A stretch of 64,000 bases of DNA from contig NZ_SNAQ03000004.1 of assembly GCF_004375085.3 (NCBI RefSeq), positions 1 through 64,000 on the forward strand, read 5' to 3'. The position numbers and the translations under genes are program-made. Under the pieces are notes generated by a model that was given only the letters and a program-made list of their open reading frames with translations, was not told where the DNA came from and made no database searches. The DNA comes from Lewinella sp. W8 (GTDB taxonomy: Bacteria; Bacteroidota; Bacteroidia; Chitinophagales; Saprospiraceae). Positions 1 through 6,879 of this stretch are shown in pieces; positions within the stretch are counted from its first letter, which is position 1; each line of letters starts with the position of its first letter.

Positions 1-99
1 CAAGCTTTTGGTATCAAAATGGCCGTTTCTGGCAAAAAACTAATATCCACAAACGACGTCAGGACCAAGATAAAGACTGATTATCAGATGTTTAAATGA
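1..99 (+). CDS. 3' end of an unidentified gene (partial)
   Basis: The first frame is open from base 1 for 32 codons and ends in TGA at 97-99. The visible tail ends in TDYQMFK and contains several lysines. The gene would begin left of the window, so neither its length nor its family can be judged. A 33-codon open frame can arise by chance, so this is only a possibility. It would be convergent with the minus-strand gene ending at 129. Confidence 0.3.
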   Translation, partial: QAFGIKMAVSGKKLISTNDVRTKIKTDYQMFK

Positions 100-128
100 G
101 AATCGATATGTTTTTCAGGGACGACTAG

Positions 129-617
129 TTACTGGTCCCTGCGGTGTTTTTCCGGATCGATGTAATTGAGTGGCAGGGGATACTTATCGGCGTGATACCG
201 GACGATGTAGGCAAATTCATCCCGGGTGATCCGCTCCTTCAGCGCAAATTTTTTCTCCAGGGCCAGGTAGGCCTTATCGACTAATTTGGCGGTGGAGACG
301 TAGTCTACGGCACCGGGAATGGCGGAAATGATGGCGTCGTAGTCCCGCTTCGACAAGACTCCGTTTTCGAAATCGATCTGGCTTTTGGTGACTTCTCTGA
401 GTCCTTCCGCAGTCAGTGGTCGAACCGTAGACAGGTGGTTACGCACCGCCTGGGCGTAGCTGATGTATTCCTGGCTCTCGGCTACCATGATCAGGAAGTC
501 CCCCTTGGCCTCTTCGTTGAAGGGAGCCAGACCCTGGTCCTGGCCCCTGCAAGGTTGAAGATCAAAACCTAGCAAGAACAAAAATATCGTGAGGGCTATG
601 GATACGTAGATTTCCAT
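129..617 (-). CDS. Small secreted protein, unknown function
   Basis: About 162 residues from the ATG at 617, chosen because it puts a hydrophobic signal sequence (MEIYVSIALTIFLFLLGF) at the N-terminus. An upstream ATG at 665 would add 16 residues. The mature part is helical and charged and contains SQEYISYAQAV. The gene ending at 1137 has a similar SPEYLSYSKAF segment, which suggests the two are paralogues. It is the last of four small secreted-protein genes on this strand. I recognise no enzymatic motif. The product is probably exported to the periplasm or cell surface. Confidence 0.65.
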   Translation of the reverse strand: MEIYVSIALTIFLFLLGFDLQPCRGQDQGLAPFNEEAKGDFLIMVAESQEYISYAQAVRNHLSTVRPLTAEGLREVTKSQIDFENGVLSKRDYDAIISAIPGAVDYVSTAKLVDKAYLALEKKFALKERITRDEFAYIVRYHADKYPLPLNYIDPEKHRRDQ

Positions 618-842
618 GGTAACAGGTGAATCTAATTCTGGTGTTCTGAGTCCATAAAGAATCATTCCGTCAGGCCTGAACAGGGATATTTAGCAGGAGA
701 GACCGTTTAGTAACAAGCGTTTTTTTTCGGTAGCTCTTGCCGTGTTGATATCCTTGCGATCATCGATGGTATTCACCGTAACCCTAAACTTGCAACAAGC
801 CCAGGGCTACGGTGAAATCAATCTCCAGACGGACTTATTCGC

Positions 843-1124
843 TTAAGTCCGAGTACATCGATCGTAGGTATCTCCGGCCTCTCGAACGCCTCGCTGAAAG
901 GAACGATGTGCCTCATCTTCACATAAAGGAGCGAAAATTACAGGTTCATCCCAGCAATACCGCAAATCATTAATGTATACCACTTCCAGTTCATTCATCG
1001 ATATCTGGAAGTCGAGCAAACAGTCTCTTCCGGTAGCAAATACACTCGAATAAGAGAGTAGCATGAAGAAGAGAAAGAACAGTTTGCGCGCCTTTTTCCG
1101 GGTAGTAGGGTGTATTCTGGTCAT
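843..1124 (-). CDS. Small secreted cysteine-containing protein, unknown function
   Basis: 93 residues. A basic N-terminus (TTRKKARK) is followed by a hydrophobic stretch ending near SSVFATG, a typical cleavable signal peptide. The mature part is only about 60 residues and has four cysteines (in RDCLLDF, RYCWDE, APLCEDE and DRCTRT), so disulfides are possible. The gene starts 12 bases downstream of the stop of the lipoprotein gene at 1137-1637 on the same strand, so the two are probably co-transcribed. Family not recognised. Confidence 0.55.
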   Translation of the reverse strand: MTRIHPTTRKKARKLFFLFFMLLSYSSVFATGRDCLLDFQISMNELEVVYINDLRYCWDEPVIFAPLCEDEAHRSFQRGVREAGDTYDRCTRT

Positions 1125-1136
1125 AACGGGTGCTTT

Positions 1137-1637
1137 TTAGTAACGGTTAAGGAGTGGGTACGTGCCATCATTGATTTTCTGCCAGATGTCCTTATGGTCA
1201 TATACTGGCCCTCCATAAGTGGCTCGGTACATCTGTCGCAGGATACCTGCCTCTTCTTCGCTGATGGTTTTGTACTGGGGAAATCGTTCAATAAGAACGC
1301 TCAGCGCGGCGTGATGAGCGATCCGATTCCGCATGAACTCAACTCCGCCTTGCACTTCGGAGAAGTAGGCTGGGTCTGGAGTAATATGTGCGTCGTGCGT
1401 TTCATAAAACTCATCCCTCTTCTGCTGAAAGTGGTCCAGCTGAACGGCCAGGGTAGAACCGATGAGAGCATCAAACGCTTTGCTGTAGGAAAGGTATTCG
1501 GGTGAGTAAGCAATCTGAGTCAGCAACTCCGAAGTATCTTTTTGCTCCAACAGGCCCGTACTTTCCTGAGAGTCACAAGAAGCGGCAAGTAAGAAGAGGC
1601 CTAGAAGCAAAAGGCTGGTCTTTAGGTAAGCAATCAT
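1137..1637 (-). CDS. Small lipoprotein, unknown function
   Basis: About 166 residues from the ATG at 1637. An ATG at 1670 would add 11 residues in front of the signal peptide. The N-terminus has a lipobox (LFLLAASC), so the protein is probably acylated and anchored in the outer or inner membrane. The mature region contains SPEYLSYSKAFDAL, closely like SQEYISYAQAVRNHL in the gene at 129-617, and both end in a tyrosine-rich region. It lies in the middle of the four-gene run of small exported proteins. Function unknown. Confidence 0.65.
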   Translation of the reverse strand: MIAYLKTSLLLLGLFLLAASCDSQESTGLLEQKDTSELLTQIAYSPEYLSYSKAFDALIGSTLAVQLDHFQQKRDEFYETHDAHITPDPAYFSEVQGGVEFMRNRIAHHAALSVLIERFPQYKTISEEEAGILRQMYRATYGGPVYDHKDIWQKINDGTYPLLNRY

Positions 1638-1697
1638 AAGGTGGTGATTATGGATTAGTAATGTTTTCATCGATTTTGATGAAAACGTGGATTGTTT

Positions 1698-2201
1698 CTA
1701 TTCTTCTGGATAGTTTTCTCTCATACACTGTTGGTAATGAGTCCAGGTTAAAGCGTAATTGACAATGTAGGTCCACATATCGTAGGGAGACCGTAGCCAA
1801 TCCTCCATCAGTATTCTTCGCTCTTCCATCAGGGCGTCGTAGCAGGGAGTGTCGGAGTTCTTTCGTACTGCCCTATAATCGCTGGTAATTTCCGCGTGGA
1901 GTGCGTCAGTCGTTTTATAAAGGAAGTTTTCCAGGCCATCATCGCCCGATTGCTCGGGATCGGTGGCCTGGTTGATGTACCCCCGAAAAACCGGATGTGC
2001 GACCAGGTCATGGGTGATTTCGAGGGCGGCCTGGTCCGACAAGCCTTTGTCGGTGGATCGTTCTTGGATCGCCTCGCTCATTCCTGAGTCGTTGGCAATC
2101 CAGCTTGCGAACTCCTGGGGTAATTCGGCCGAAACGGCCGTGCTCTCCTTCTCGCAGGAGCAGGCGATGATGAAAATGAGTAAAAGCAAAAAGAACCTCA
2201 T
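1698..2201 (-). CDS. Small lipoprotein, unknown function
   Basis: 167 residues starting MRFFLLLLIFIIACSCEKES, a short signal with a lipobox-like IIACSC. The mature protein is acidic and mostly helical by composition, with conserved-looking YDAL and several tryptophans near the C-terminus. It is the first gene of the minus-strand run of four small exported proteins. It shares general size and the signal type with the others, but obvious sequence similarity is weak. No family recognised. Confidence 0.65.
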   Translation of the reverse strand: MRFFLLLLIFIIACSCEKESTAVSAELPQEFASWIANDSGMSEAIQERSTDKGLSDQAALEITHDLVAHPVFRGYINQATDPEQSGDDGLENFLYKTTDALHAEITSDYRAVRKNSDTPCYDALMEERRILMEDWLRSPYDMWTYIVNYALTWTHYQQCMRENYPEE

Positions 2202-2370
2202 GGTAAAAGGATTTTAGGTGAATAATTCTGGTGTTTTCCCGCTTACCCAGCCGGGCATCGGGCTTGGTTCCAAAAGAAGGGAGCGTGAGGATATCACTCC
2301 AAATTTCTGTCCCAAATTGCCTCATTCTGCCCCAAACTGTCCCATATCGGGGGTAAGCACGATGGACAAG

Positions 2371-2565
2371 TCAGGAGAAATGACCGGGACTCGGATCGCC
2401 CAGAAGGGCATAGATTGTTTGCTGCTGCTCGGGAGTCAGTAATCCCTGGGTGGGAAGCAGAACACCGTACCGTTTCAACTTCCGGTACAACGTCTTGCGG
2501 CTGATGCCGTATTCATCGGCAATCTGTTGGCGTGTTTTGAACATAGGTGGTAGCATTTTGGTCAT
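2371..2565 (-). CDS. Small helix-turn-helix protein
   Basis: About 64 residues from the ATG at 2565; in-frame ATGs at 2556 and 2544 are also possible. The core TRQQIADEYGISRKTLYRKLKRYG is a clear helix-turn-helix of the Fis/resolvase-like kind, and a short tail LLTPEQQQTIYALLG follows. The protein is little more than a DNA-binding domain, so it may act as a small regulator or be a relic of a larger recombinase or activator. It lies 5' of the small-lipoprotein run on the same strand, about 170 bases away. A link between them is only inferred from position. Confidence 0.5.
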   Translation of the reverse strand: MTKMLPPMFKTRQQIADEYGISRKTLYRKLKRYGVLLPTQGLLTPEQQQTIYALLGDPSPGHFS

Positions 2566-2815
2566 CCGTACGTTTTTAAAGTATTCCAACAGTAAGATCA
2601 CCTGAAGGCAAAACAAGCCTTCACGGAACACCTTGAAAAATGCCCCCTTTGAGCTTTAAAAAAATTAAAGCCTTGTTTTACAATTATTTATGTCAATAAA
2701 AATTGACTCCAATCACCAAAATAAAAACCCTCATTTTACCCACCTTTTGCGCCAATTCTGTTTCTACTCCCTGGGTTATAGCCGGATAGGCCTGATCGGA
2801 AAAAGTAGTCCCTCA

Positions 2816-2863
2816 CCCCTAAAAACAAATCGGGCGCTAACCGGCCGTGCCGGTTAGCGCCCG
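2816..2863 (-). terminator. Intrinsic terminator of the thioredoxin-fold gene
   Basis: Perfect 15-bp stem: 2831-2845 pairs with 2849-2863 around a 3-base loop (cgt). On the minus strand the stem is followed by ATTTGTTTTTAG, a T-rich tail. It lies about 100 bases downstream of the stop at 2967. Confidence 0.75.
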
Positions 2864-2886
2864 AAAAGGCGAAGCATGCTCGCTGA

Positions 2887-2958
2887 TTACTGACGAATAA
2901 TTTTCAGGCTGGCGACGCCCTCTTCGGTAAACAGGCGAAGGACGACTACCACGATGTG
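2887..2958 (-). pseudogene. Possible relic of a T9SS C-terminal sorting domain
   Basis: A 23-codon minus-strand frame bounded upstream by an in-frame TAG and ending in TAA reads VVVVLRLFTEEGVASLKIIRQ at its end. This resembles the last strand pair of type A sorting domains (Y-x-V-x-x-x-T-x-x-G-x-x-x-x-K-x-x-x). No start codon or upstream domain remains. It may be a decayed gene end. Short length makes coincidence possible. Confidence 0.3.
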
Positions 2959-2966
2959 CGACTACC

Positions 2967-4148
2967 TTAGCTCTCCTGAATGCGGTTGATGAGGCCCTGA
3001 ACGGCCCGCTGGTAATTGAGCTGTCCTTCGGGTACGGCGTCCTTGGCCATCTGGGCGTACTTCAGCGCCAGTTCCTTGTGCCCCTGCTTGCTCAGTTGGT
3101 CGGCCATCCGGTACAGTTGGCGGTAGCCTTCCTCGGTGTCCGCCAGGGCAGCGGCGGCTCCGGCCTCGAGCGCCATGGGTAGTAATTTCTCGTCGTTGGC
3201 GTGGCGGGAGGCCATGATGGTCCGGTAGAACAGCAGTTGTCTTTCCGGCGTGGTCGCCACCTTCTTGGTGTAGTTTTTCGCGGCCTTCTGCAGGGCCTTC
3301 ACGTCATTGCCCAGGGCCGCCAGTTGCAGCGTTCCCGCCAGCTCCAGATTCTTGGCCGCCTCCGGATTCACCAGCGCCAGCTTCTCTACTGCGGTTCCGA
3401 GCAGACCTTCATCCTTGTATTCGAGGGCCTTATCCTTGGTCGTAGCGACGGCCCGCTTCACCGTGCTGTTAAAGGCCTCCTCTCCGACCAGTTCGGTAAT
3501 CCGGTCCCGTTCTTGCACCAGGAGATCAAAAATCCGACTATCGGCGGCCGTGGCCGCCACGTGAATCAGGCGCAGGGTGGCTTCGTCGCGCGGTCCCGAC
3601 TGGCTCCGCAGGAAATCATTGGCGACCCGCAGGTGGGGTTCTCTCTGCCGCACCATGGCCCGGACGTAGGTAAAAACAAAATTGGAGGATCGCTCCCCTT
3701 CTTCCCAGCGCGCGGCCAGGGCCGGCAGATCATCCATTTTACCCAGGGCCATATTGGCTTCCTTCAGCAGCGCCGCCACCTGCTTTCCACCCACGGTTTT
3801 GTGCACCACGTCATTCCCTCCGTTGATAAAGAAAAGGGTGGGAAAAGCCGCCGCCCGGTGTTTTTTCCGAAACTCGACGGACTCCTCCTTCTCCATGTCA
3901 AACTTCACGTTAATGAAGTTGGCGTTAAAGAAGTCACCCACCTCCTTTTTAGGAAAAACGTTAGCCGCCATGGCCTTGCAGGGTCCGCACCAGCTGGCGT
4001 AAGCATCAACAAAAATCAGCTTCTCCTCCGCAGCCGCCCGGGCCAGCGCCTCTTCCCAGGAGCCCTGGAAAAATTCGATTCCCTGAGCGTTTATCGTCAA
4101 GCTACTGAGTAAAAAGATCGCCAGAAATACTTGTTGCACTTTGCGCAT
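2967..4148 (-). CDS. Secreted thioredoxin-fold protein with helical C-terminal region
   Basis: 393 residues. A signal peptide (about residues 1-21, ending INAQG) is followed by a thioredoxin-like domain with the CGPC active site at residues 54-57 (SWCGPCKAM), and the cis-proline segment AFPTLFF. The remaining 230 residues are alpha-helical and repeat-like (LEYKDEGLLGTAVEKLALVNPEAAKNLELAG), resembling TPR-type repeats. Bacteroidota thioredoxin-family proteins of this kind are periplasmic disulfide reductases or chaperones. A paralogue with the same architecture lies at 47259-48422. The gene stands alone with its own terminator and a promoter-like TATCTTAG box. The substrate is unknown. Confidence 0.8.
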   Translation of the reverse strand: MRKVQQVFLAIFLLSSLTINAQGIEFFQGSWEEALARAAAEEKLIFVDAYASWCGPCKAMAANVFPKKEVGDFFNANFINVKFDMEKEESVEFRKKHRAAAFPTLFFINGGNDVVHKTVGGKQVAALLKEANMALGKMDDLPALAARWEEGERSSNFVFTYVRAMVRQREPHLRVANDFLRSQSGPRDEATLRLIHVAATAADSRIFDLLVQERDRITELVGEEAFNSTVKRAVATTKDKALEYKDEGLLGTAVEKLALVNPEAAKNLELAGTLQLAALGNDVKALQKAAKNYTKKVATTPERQLLFYRTIMASRHANDEKLLPMALEAGAAAALADTEEGYRQLYRMADQLSKQGHKELALKYAQMAKDAVPEGQLNYQRAVQGLINRIQES

Positions 4149-4173
4149 AGTCGGTCAATGTTTAGGGGAGGTG

Positions 4174-4181
4174 CTAAGATA
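4174..4181 (-). promoter_or_regulatory. Promoter -7-like box TATCTTAG
   Basis: On the minus strand TATCTTAG lies 25 bases before the ATG at 4148. It matches the Bacteroidota -7 consensus TAnnTTTG at all but one position. No convincing -33 element was identified. Confidence 0.35.
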
Positions 4182-4260
4182 ACGGATTCGAAATTGTTCC
4201 GTAATCAAACGTGCATCCCCCTTCATTTAGCATTAGGGCGAGGGGCCGCAGGTGCCGGGG

Positions 4261-4312
4261 GATATGGAATGAAGGATTGATGGATTGATGGATTGAATTA
4301 TTTTCATTCAGT
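4261..4312. repeat. Short tandem tract (ggattgat units) beside the IS
   Basis: GGATTGAT-type units repeat at 4273-4296 and grade into gaattattttcattcag. On the opposite strand these read as caatccatcaatcc, the same style as the cattcaatc tract beyond the other end of the IS (5598-5727). The IS may therefore have inserted in one tract. Confidence 0.5.
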
Positions 4313-4337
4313 TGCACCTCCTCACAAAAGTGTACAG

Positions 4338-5204
4338 TTACTTCTGATTAATTCGGCACTTTAGTTTTTGTTTTTCGTTCATACGCTTGCGGACGGTTAG
4401 TCCTTTCAGTGTAGTATGAATGCGGTTAGTGTTATACCATACTTCAATGTAATCAAAGATAATTGACCACGCGTGGGCTCTGCTTGTGAACTCGTGCCGA
4501 TCAATGCATTCTTCTTTAATCGTTTTGAAGAAGGACTCTGCTACTGCATTATCCAAACAGTTCCCCTTTCTGGACATACTTTGCACCGCACCAATGGCTG
4601 CAATGCGTTGGCGCATTTTATCGCAAGTGTACTGAACTCCACGATCAGAGTGGAAGATCAGGTTTCCCTTTGGCTTGCGTCTAGCTACTGCTCGCTCCAA
4701 AGCTGCTACTGAGGTGGTTTGTGCACTCATCTCGTCGCTAATGGCCCAGCCAACGATGGCTCGGTCAGCAAGATCCAATATGATCGTTAGATAATGCCAG
4801 CTACCCTTGATCGAAAAGTAACTAATGTCGCTTACCCATTTGGTCGCTGGTCGATCAGCAGCAAAATCCCGGTTAAGCAGGTTGGGAGCTACTGGATTAT
4901 CCTCATTGACCAGGGTGGTACGCGTCCACCGTTTAGGCTTTCTAGCGGCAAGCTTGAGTTGACGCATTCTACGGGCAACGCTAGATTTAGAGGTTAGAAT
5001 GCCCTGCTGCTTAAGGTCTAAAGCAACTCTTGGGCTGCCATAAGTTCTTCTGCTTCGGTCAAAAGAACTACTGATGGCTGCATCGAGTGGATCGACTTGC
5101 TGCCCAGCTAGCTGGTGTTTGTTTAGCCATTTATAAAAGCCACTACGGCTAACACCGAAGACTTTAGACATCTTCTCAACGGAAAATTCTTGGCGGCTAT
5201 CCAT
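4338..5204 (-). CDS. IS3-family transposase OrfB (DDE integrase)
   Basis: 288 residues. An N-terminal HTH_21-like region (FGVSRSGFYKWL) is followed by an rve integrase core. The DDE residues are visible: D in KWVSDISYF, D in HSDRGVQYT, and E in NAVAESFFKTIKEE. The C-terminal NRIHTTLKGLTV is typical of the IS150/IS3 group. The ATG overlaps the orfA stop (TAATG), but the usual product is an OrfAB fusion made by frameshifting. The frame is open upstream of this ATG back to the slippery site, as expected for fusion. Confidence 0.9.
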   Translation of the reverse strand: MDSRQEFSVEKMSKVFGVSRSGFYKWLNKHQLAGQQVDPLDAAISSSFDRSRRTYGSPRVALDLKQQGILTSKSSVARRMRQLKLAARKPKRWTRTTLVNEDNPVAPNLLNRDFAADRPATKWVSDISYFSIKGSWHYLTIILDLADRAIVGWAISDEMSAQTTSVAALERAVARRKPKGNLIFHSDRGVQYTCDKMRQRIAAIGAVQSMSRKGNCLDNAVAESFFKTIKEECIDRHEFTSRAHAWSIIFDYIEVWYNTNRIHTTLKGLTVRKRMNEKQKLKCRINQK

Positions 5205-5560
5205 TATAAATTGGAATATTTTCCGTCGCCCTTGGAGAAGATGCTGATGGCCTTTTTTAAAATGTCCCGTTCAAGTTGGGCTTCGCGTAATTGCTTCTCT
5301 AATTGGGCAATTCTGCGCTCTTCATCGGTCATCACTTTGATGCCCTGGCCTTCTGGAACGATTCCATGCTCTTGGCGAAATTGACGCCGCCAGCGGCTTA
5401 AGGTATTTGCTCCAATACCAAACTTAGCCGCTACATCAGCAACTTTCACATCGGGTTCGAAGCTTTGCTGGACAATTTCAAGCCGCTCTTCTTTGGTAAA
5501 TTGTTTCCTCATTTTCGACATCTGATCGAGTTGATTGGTTAAAAATAGCAACCAAGTCAA
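5204..5560 (-). CDS. IS3-family transposase OrfA (HTH)
   Basis: 118 residues as the longest frame. An internal ATG at MRKQFTKEERLEIVQQSF is the more likely start. The N-terminal part is a transposase_8 helix-turn-helix (VKVADVAAKFGIGANTLSRWRRQF), and the C-terminal half is a leucine-zipper-like coil (IAQLEKQLREAQLERDILKKA). It binds the IS ends and supplies the N-terminal half of the fusion transposase. The codons TTA AAA AAG at the end of DILKK form the frameshift site. Confidence 0.88.
   Translation of the reverse strand: MTWLLFLTNQLDQMSKMRKQFTKEERLEIVQQSFEPDVKVADVAAKFGIGANTLSRWRRQFRQEHGIVPEGQGIKVMTDEERRIAQLEKQLREAQLERDILKKAISIFSKGDGKYSNL
5252..5258 (-). promoter_or_regulatory. Programmed -1 frameshift heptamer A_AAA_AAG
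   Basis: On the minus strand the heptamer AAAAAAG sits in the orfA frame as (TT)A AAA AAG. Slipping back one base joins orfA to a frame that stays open through GHQHLLQG into OrfB. This is the classic arrangement of IS3-family elements. Confidence 0.8.
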
Positions 5561-5597
5561 TCAGAAGTAGCTGTCTACTATTGTGGGGAGCTCCACA

Positions 5598-5727
5598 GTC
5601 ATTCATTCATTCAATCATTCAGTCATTCAATCCTTCGCTCCTTCAATCATTCAGTCATTCGCTCCTCCAATCATTCAGTCATTCGCTCCTTCAGTCATTC
5701 AATCCTTCGCTACTTCAGTCATTCTTT
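5598..5727. repeat. Degenerate tandem tract of cattca/gctcctt units
   Basis: About 130 bases of irregular repeats of cattcaatc, agtcattc and cgctcctt. The plus-strand frames read as SLLQSF or IIQSFAPS repeats, but there is no sign of a real protein. The tract runs into the stop codon region of yidD. Confidence 0.75.
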
Positions 5728-5951
5728 TTCGGGTTCTTGGGTACCGGATCGGGGCCGAAACCACCCCAGGGGTGGCAACGTCCGATGCGTTTAATGGCCA
5801 GCCAGAAGCCACGAAAGGGGCCCCATTCTTCGATGGCCTGAATGGCGTAGGAAGAGCAGGTGGGATCATAGCGGCACTTGTTGGCCCCCAGGAGTGGGGA
5901 GATCGTCCACTGATAAACCCGGATGGGGAAGATGAGCAACCATTTCAGCAT
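5715..5951 (-). CDS. yidD: Membrane protein insertion efficiency factor YidD
   Basis: 78 residues, the usual length. The hallmark sequence is complete: an N-terminal amphipathic/hydrophobic segment ([18 protein letters not shown]), then [15 protein letters not shown], then [15 protein letters not shown]. The three conserved cysteines are present. YidD is a small inner-face membrane protein that assists YidC-dependent insertion. Here it is not next to rnpA or yidC. The last codons run into the simple-sequence tract, so the tail KNPKKND may be variable. Confidence 0.93.
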   Translation of the reverse strand: MLKWLLIFPIRVYQWTISPLLGANKCRYDPTCSSYAIQAIEEWGPFRGFWLAIKRIGRCHPWGGFGPDPVPKNPKKND

Positions 5952-6280
5952 ACCCTAAGAACGGAACGAGCGGGAGGGTGGTTGACCCGCTGCCGTCCGT
6001 CGCAGCGGCATAAAAAAAGCTCCCCGCCCACAGGGCGGACGCACCGGTTCCACGGGCCGAGGGCCCGGGGTCGATGTGCCGCTCCACGAAGGACGGGGAA
6101 CCCGACATTGAAATTGAAACTGAAATAATTAAAAACCTCAAATCGGTTCAGGATGGCCGGGGGCCAAAAACTTCAAAAGAGACGGTAAAATGCCCAGCGG
6201 GCAGATAGTGTAAAGTGTGTGCGTTACGCCAAGGAGTTTTGATCAGAAATGTGAGGTCGATTCGGGAGATAACCCGCTGA
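5952..6280. other. Intergenic region without recognised gene
   Basis: 329 bases between yidD and a small T9SS gene. A run of GC-rich sequence with short palindromes (ccgtccgtcgcagcgg and gggccgagggcccggg) is visible. Open frames in it overlap yidD and have no protein-like features. I see no promoter box or RNA gene. Confidence 0.4.
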
Positions 6281-6580
6281 TCAGTTCTTCTTAACGCGCT
6301 GGGTGTGGATCACCTGGTCGTCGGCATCCCGCAACTGCACCAGGTACATGCCCTGGGGAAGGTCGCTGATGTTGTAAGGCTGTTTGGCGACGTATTCGAA
6401 TTTCCGCACCTCACGGCCCACCATATTGATTACGCGGATGCTCGCTACACGCTCGCTGTTCCCGATCTCAAATTGATCAGCTACGGGGTTGGGGAAAATA
6501 CGAAGGTCCTCCGCCGCACTTTGTGCGGCCAGACCGAGGGTGAAGAAAAAGAAGACGCAAGAGAGAAATACGTACTTCAT
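6281..6580 (-). CDS. Mini T9SS protein: signal peptide plus type A sorting domain
   Basis: 99 residues. A signal peptide (MKYVFLSCVFFFFTLGLAAQ) is followed almost at once by a type IX secretion sorting domain: LRIFPNPVADQFEIG, then VRVINMVGREV-like strands, then ISDLPQGMYLVQL, then VIHTQRVKKN. There is hardly any cargo. Such proteins would be exported by Sec and handled by the T9SS translocon. Their role is unknown: a decayed gene, a decoy or a surface peptide are all possible. Confidence 0.8.
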   Translation of the reverse strand: MKYVFLSCVFFFFTLGLAAQSAAEDLRIFPNPVADQFEIGNSERVASIRVINMVGREVRKFEYVAKQPYNISDLPQGMYLVQLRDADDQVIHTQRVKKN

Positions 6581-6879
6581 GATAAAAGAGGCTTAGAGAG
6601 TAACAAATGTAGTTTAAGTTCGCCGCTATTCGCGTGCGTTTGGTGGCTCAAACCTCAGGTTCGGGGTGGTGTGCACGGAAAAATTGAAAAAATTGAAAAA
6701 AAATTGAAAAAAGCCGAATTTGTACGAAATACAGTCATTTGATGGTTTTAACCCAAAATTTTTGCTCTTCGTCACCTCAAGGCACCTGCGGCCACGCCCT
6801 AGCTTACTAAATATCATACTTTGTAGTTTCATGGTAGGATTTAAGCCGTTTTATCCGCATTTTTGTTCTCTACCTAGGT

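Larger units (their letters stand above)
2632..2966. other. Intergenic region with terminator and T9SS-like relic
   Basis: No complete gene is seen. The half nearest 2632 is AT-rich (2650-2740) and may hold the promoter of the HTH gene. The half nearest 2966 holds a strong hairpin (2831-2863) and a short open frame resembling the end of a T9SS sorting domain. Both are listed separately. Confidence 0.5.
4331..5577 (-). mobile_element. IS3-family insertion sequence (about 1.25 kb)
   Basis: The element is bounded by imperfect terminal inverted repeats: 4331-4349 (tgtacagttacttctgatt) and the complement of 5559-5577 (tagacagctacttctgatt), 16 of 19 positions identical. It contains two overlapping reading frames, orfA and orfB, with a -1 frameshift heptamer. 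No clear target-site duplication is visible next to the ends. Both frames are intact, so the copy could be active. The outer boundary could shift by two bases because an extra AG/CT also matches. Confidence 0.85.

Noticed and set aside
4325-5583. Target-site duplication of the IS
   Set aside because: The bases outside the two ends do not match, so no duplication could be claimed.
5581-6128. Plus-strand frames with SLLQSF-type repeats
   Set aside because: They are translations of the simple-sequence tract and overlap yidD. No start signal or protein character.
5866-6141. Minus-strand 91-residue frame before yidD
   Set aside because: It overlaps yidD and has no recognisable features.
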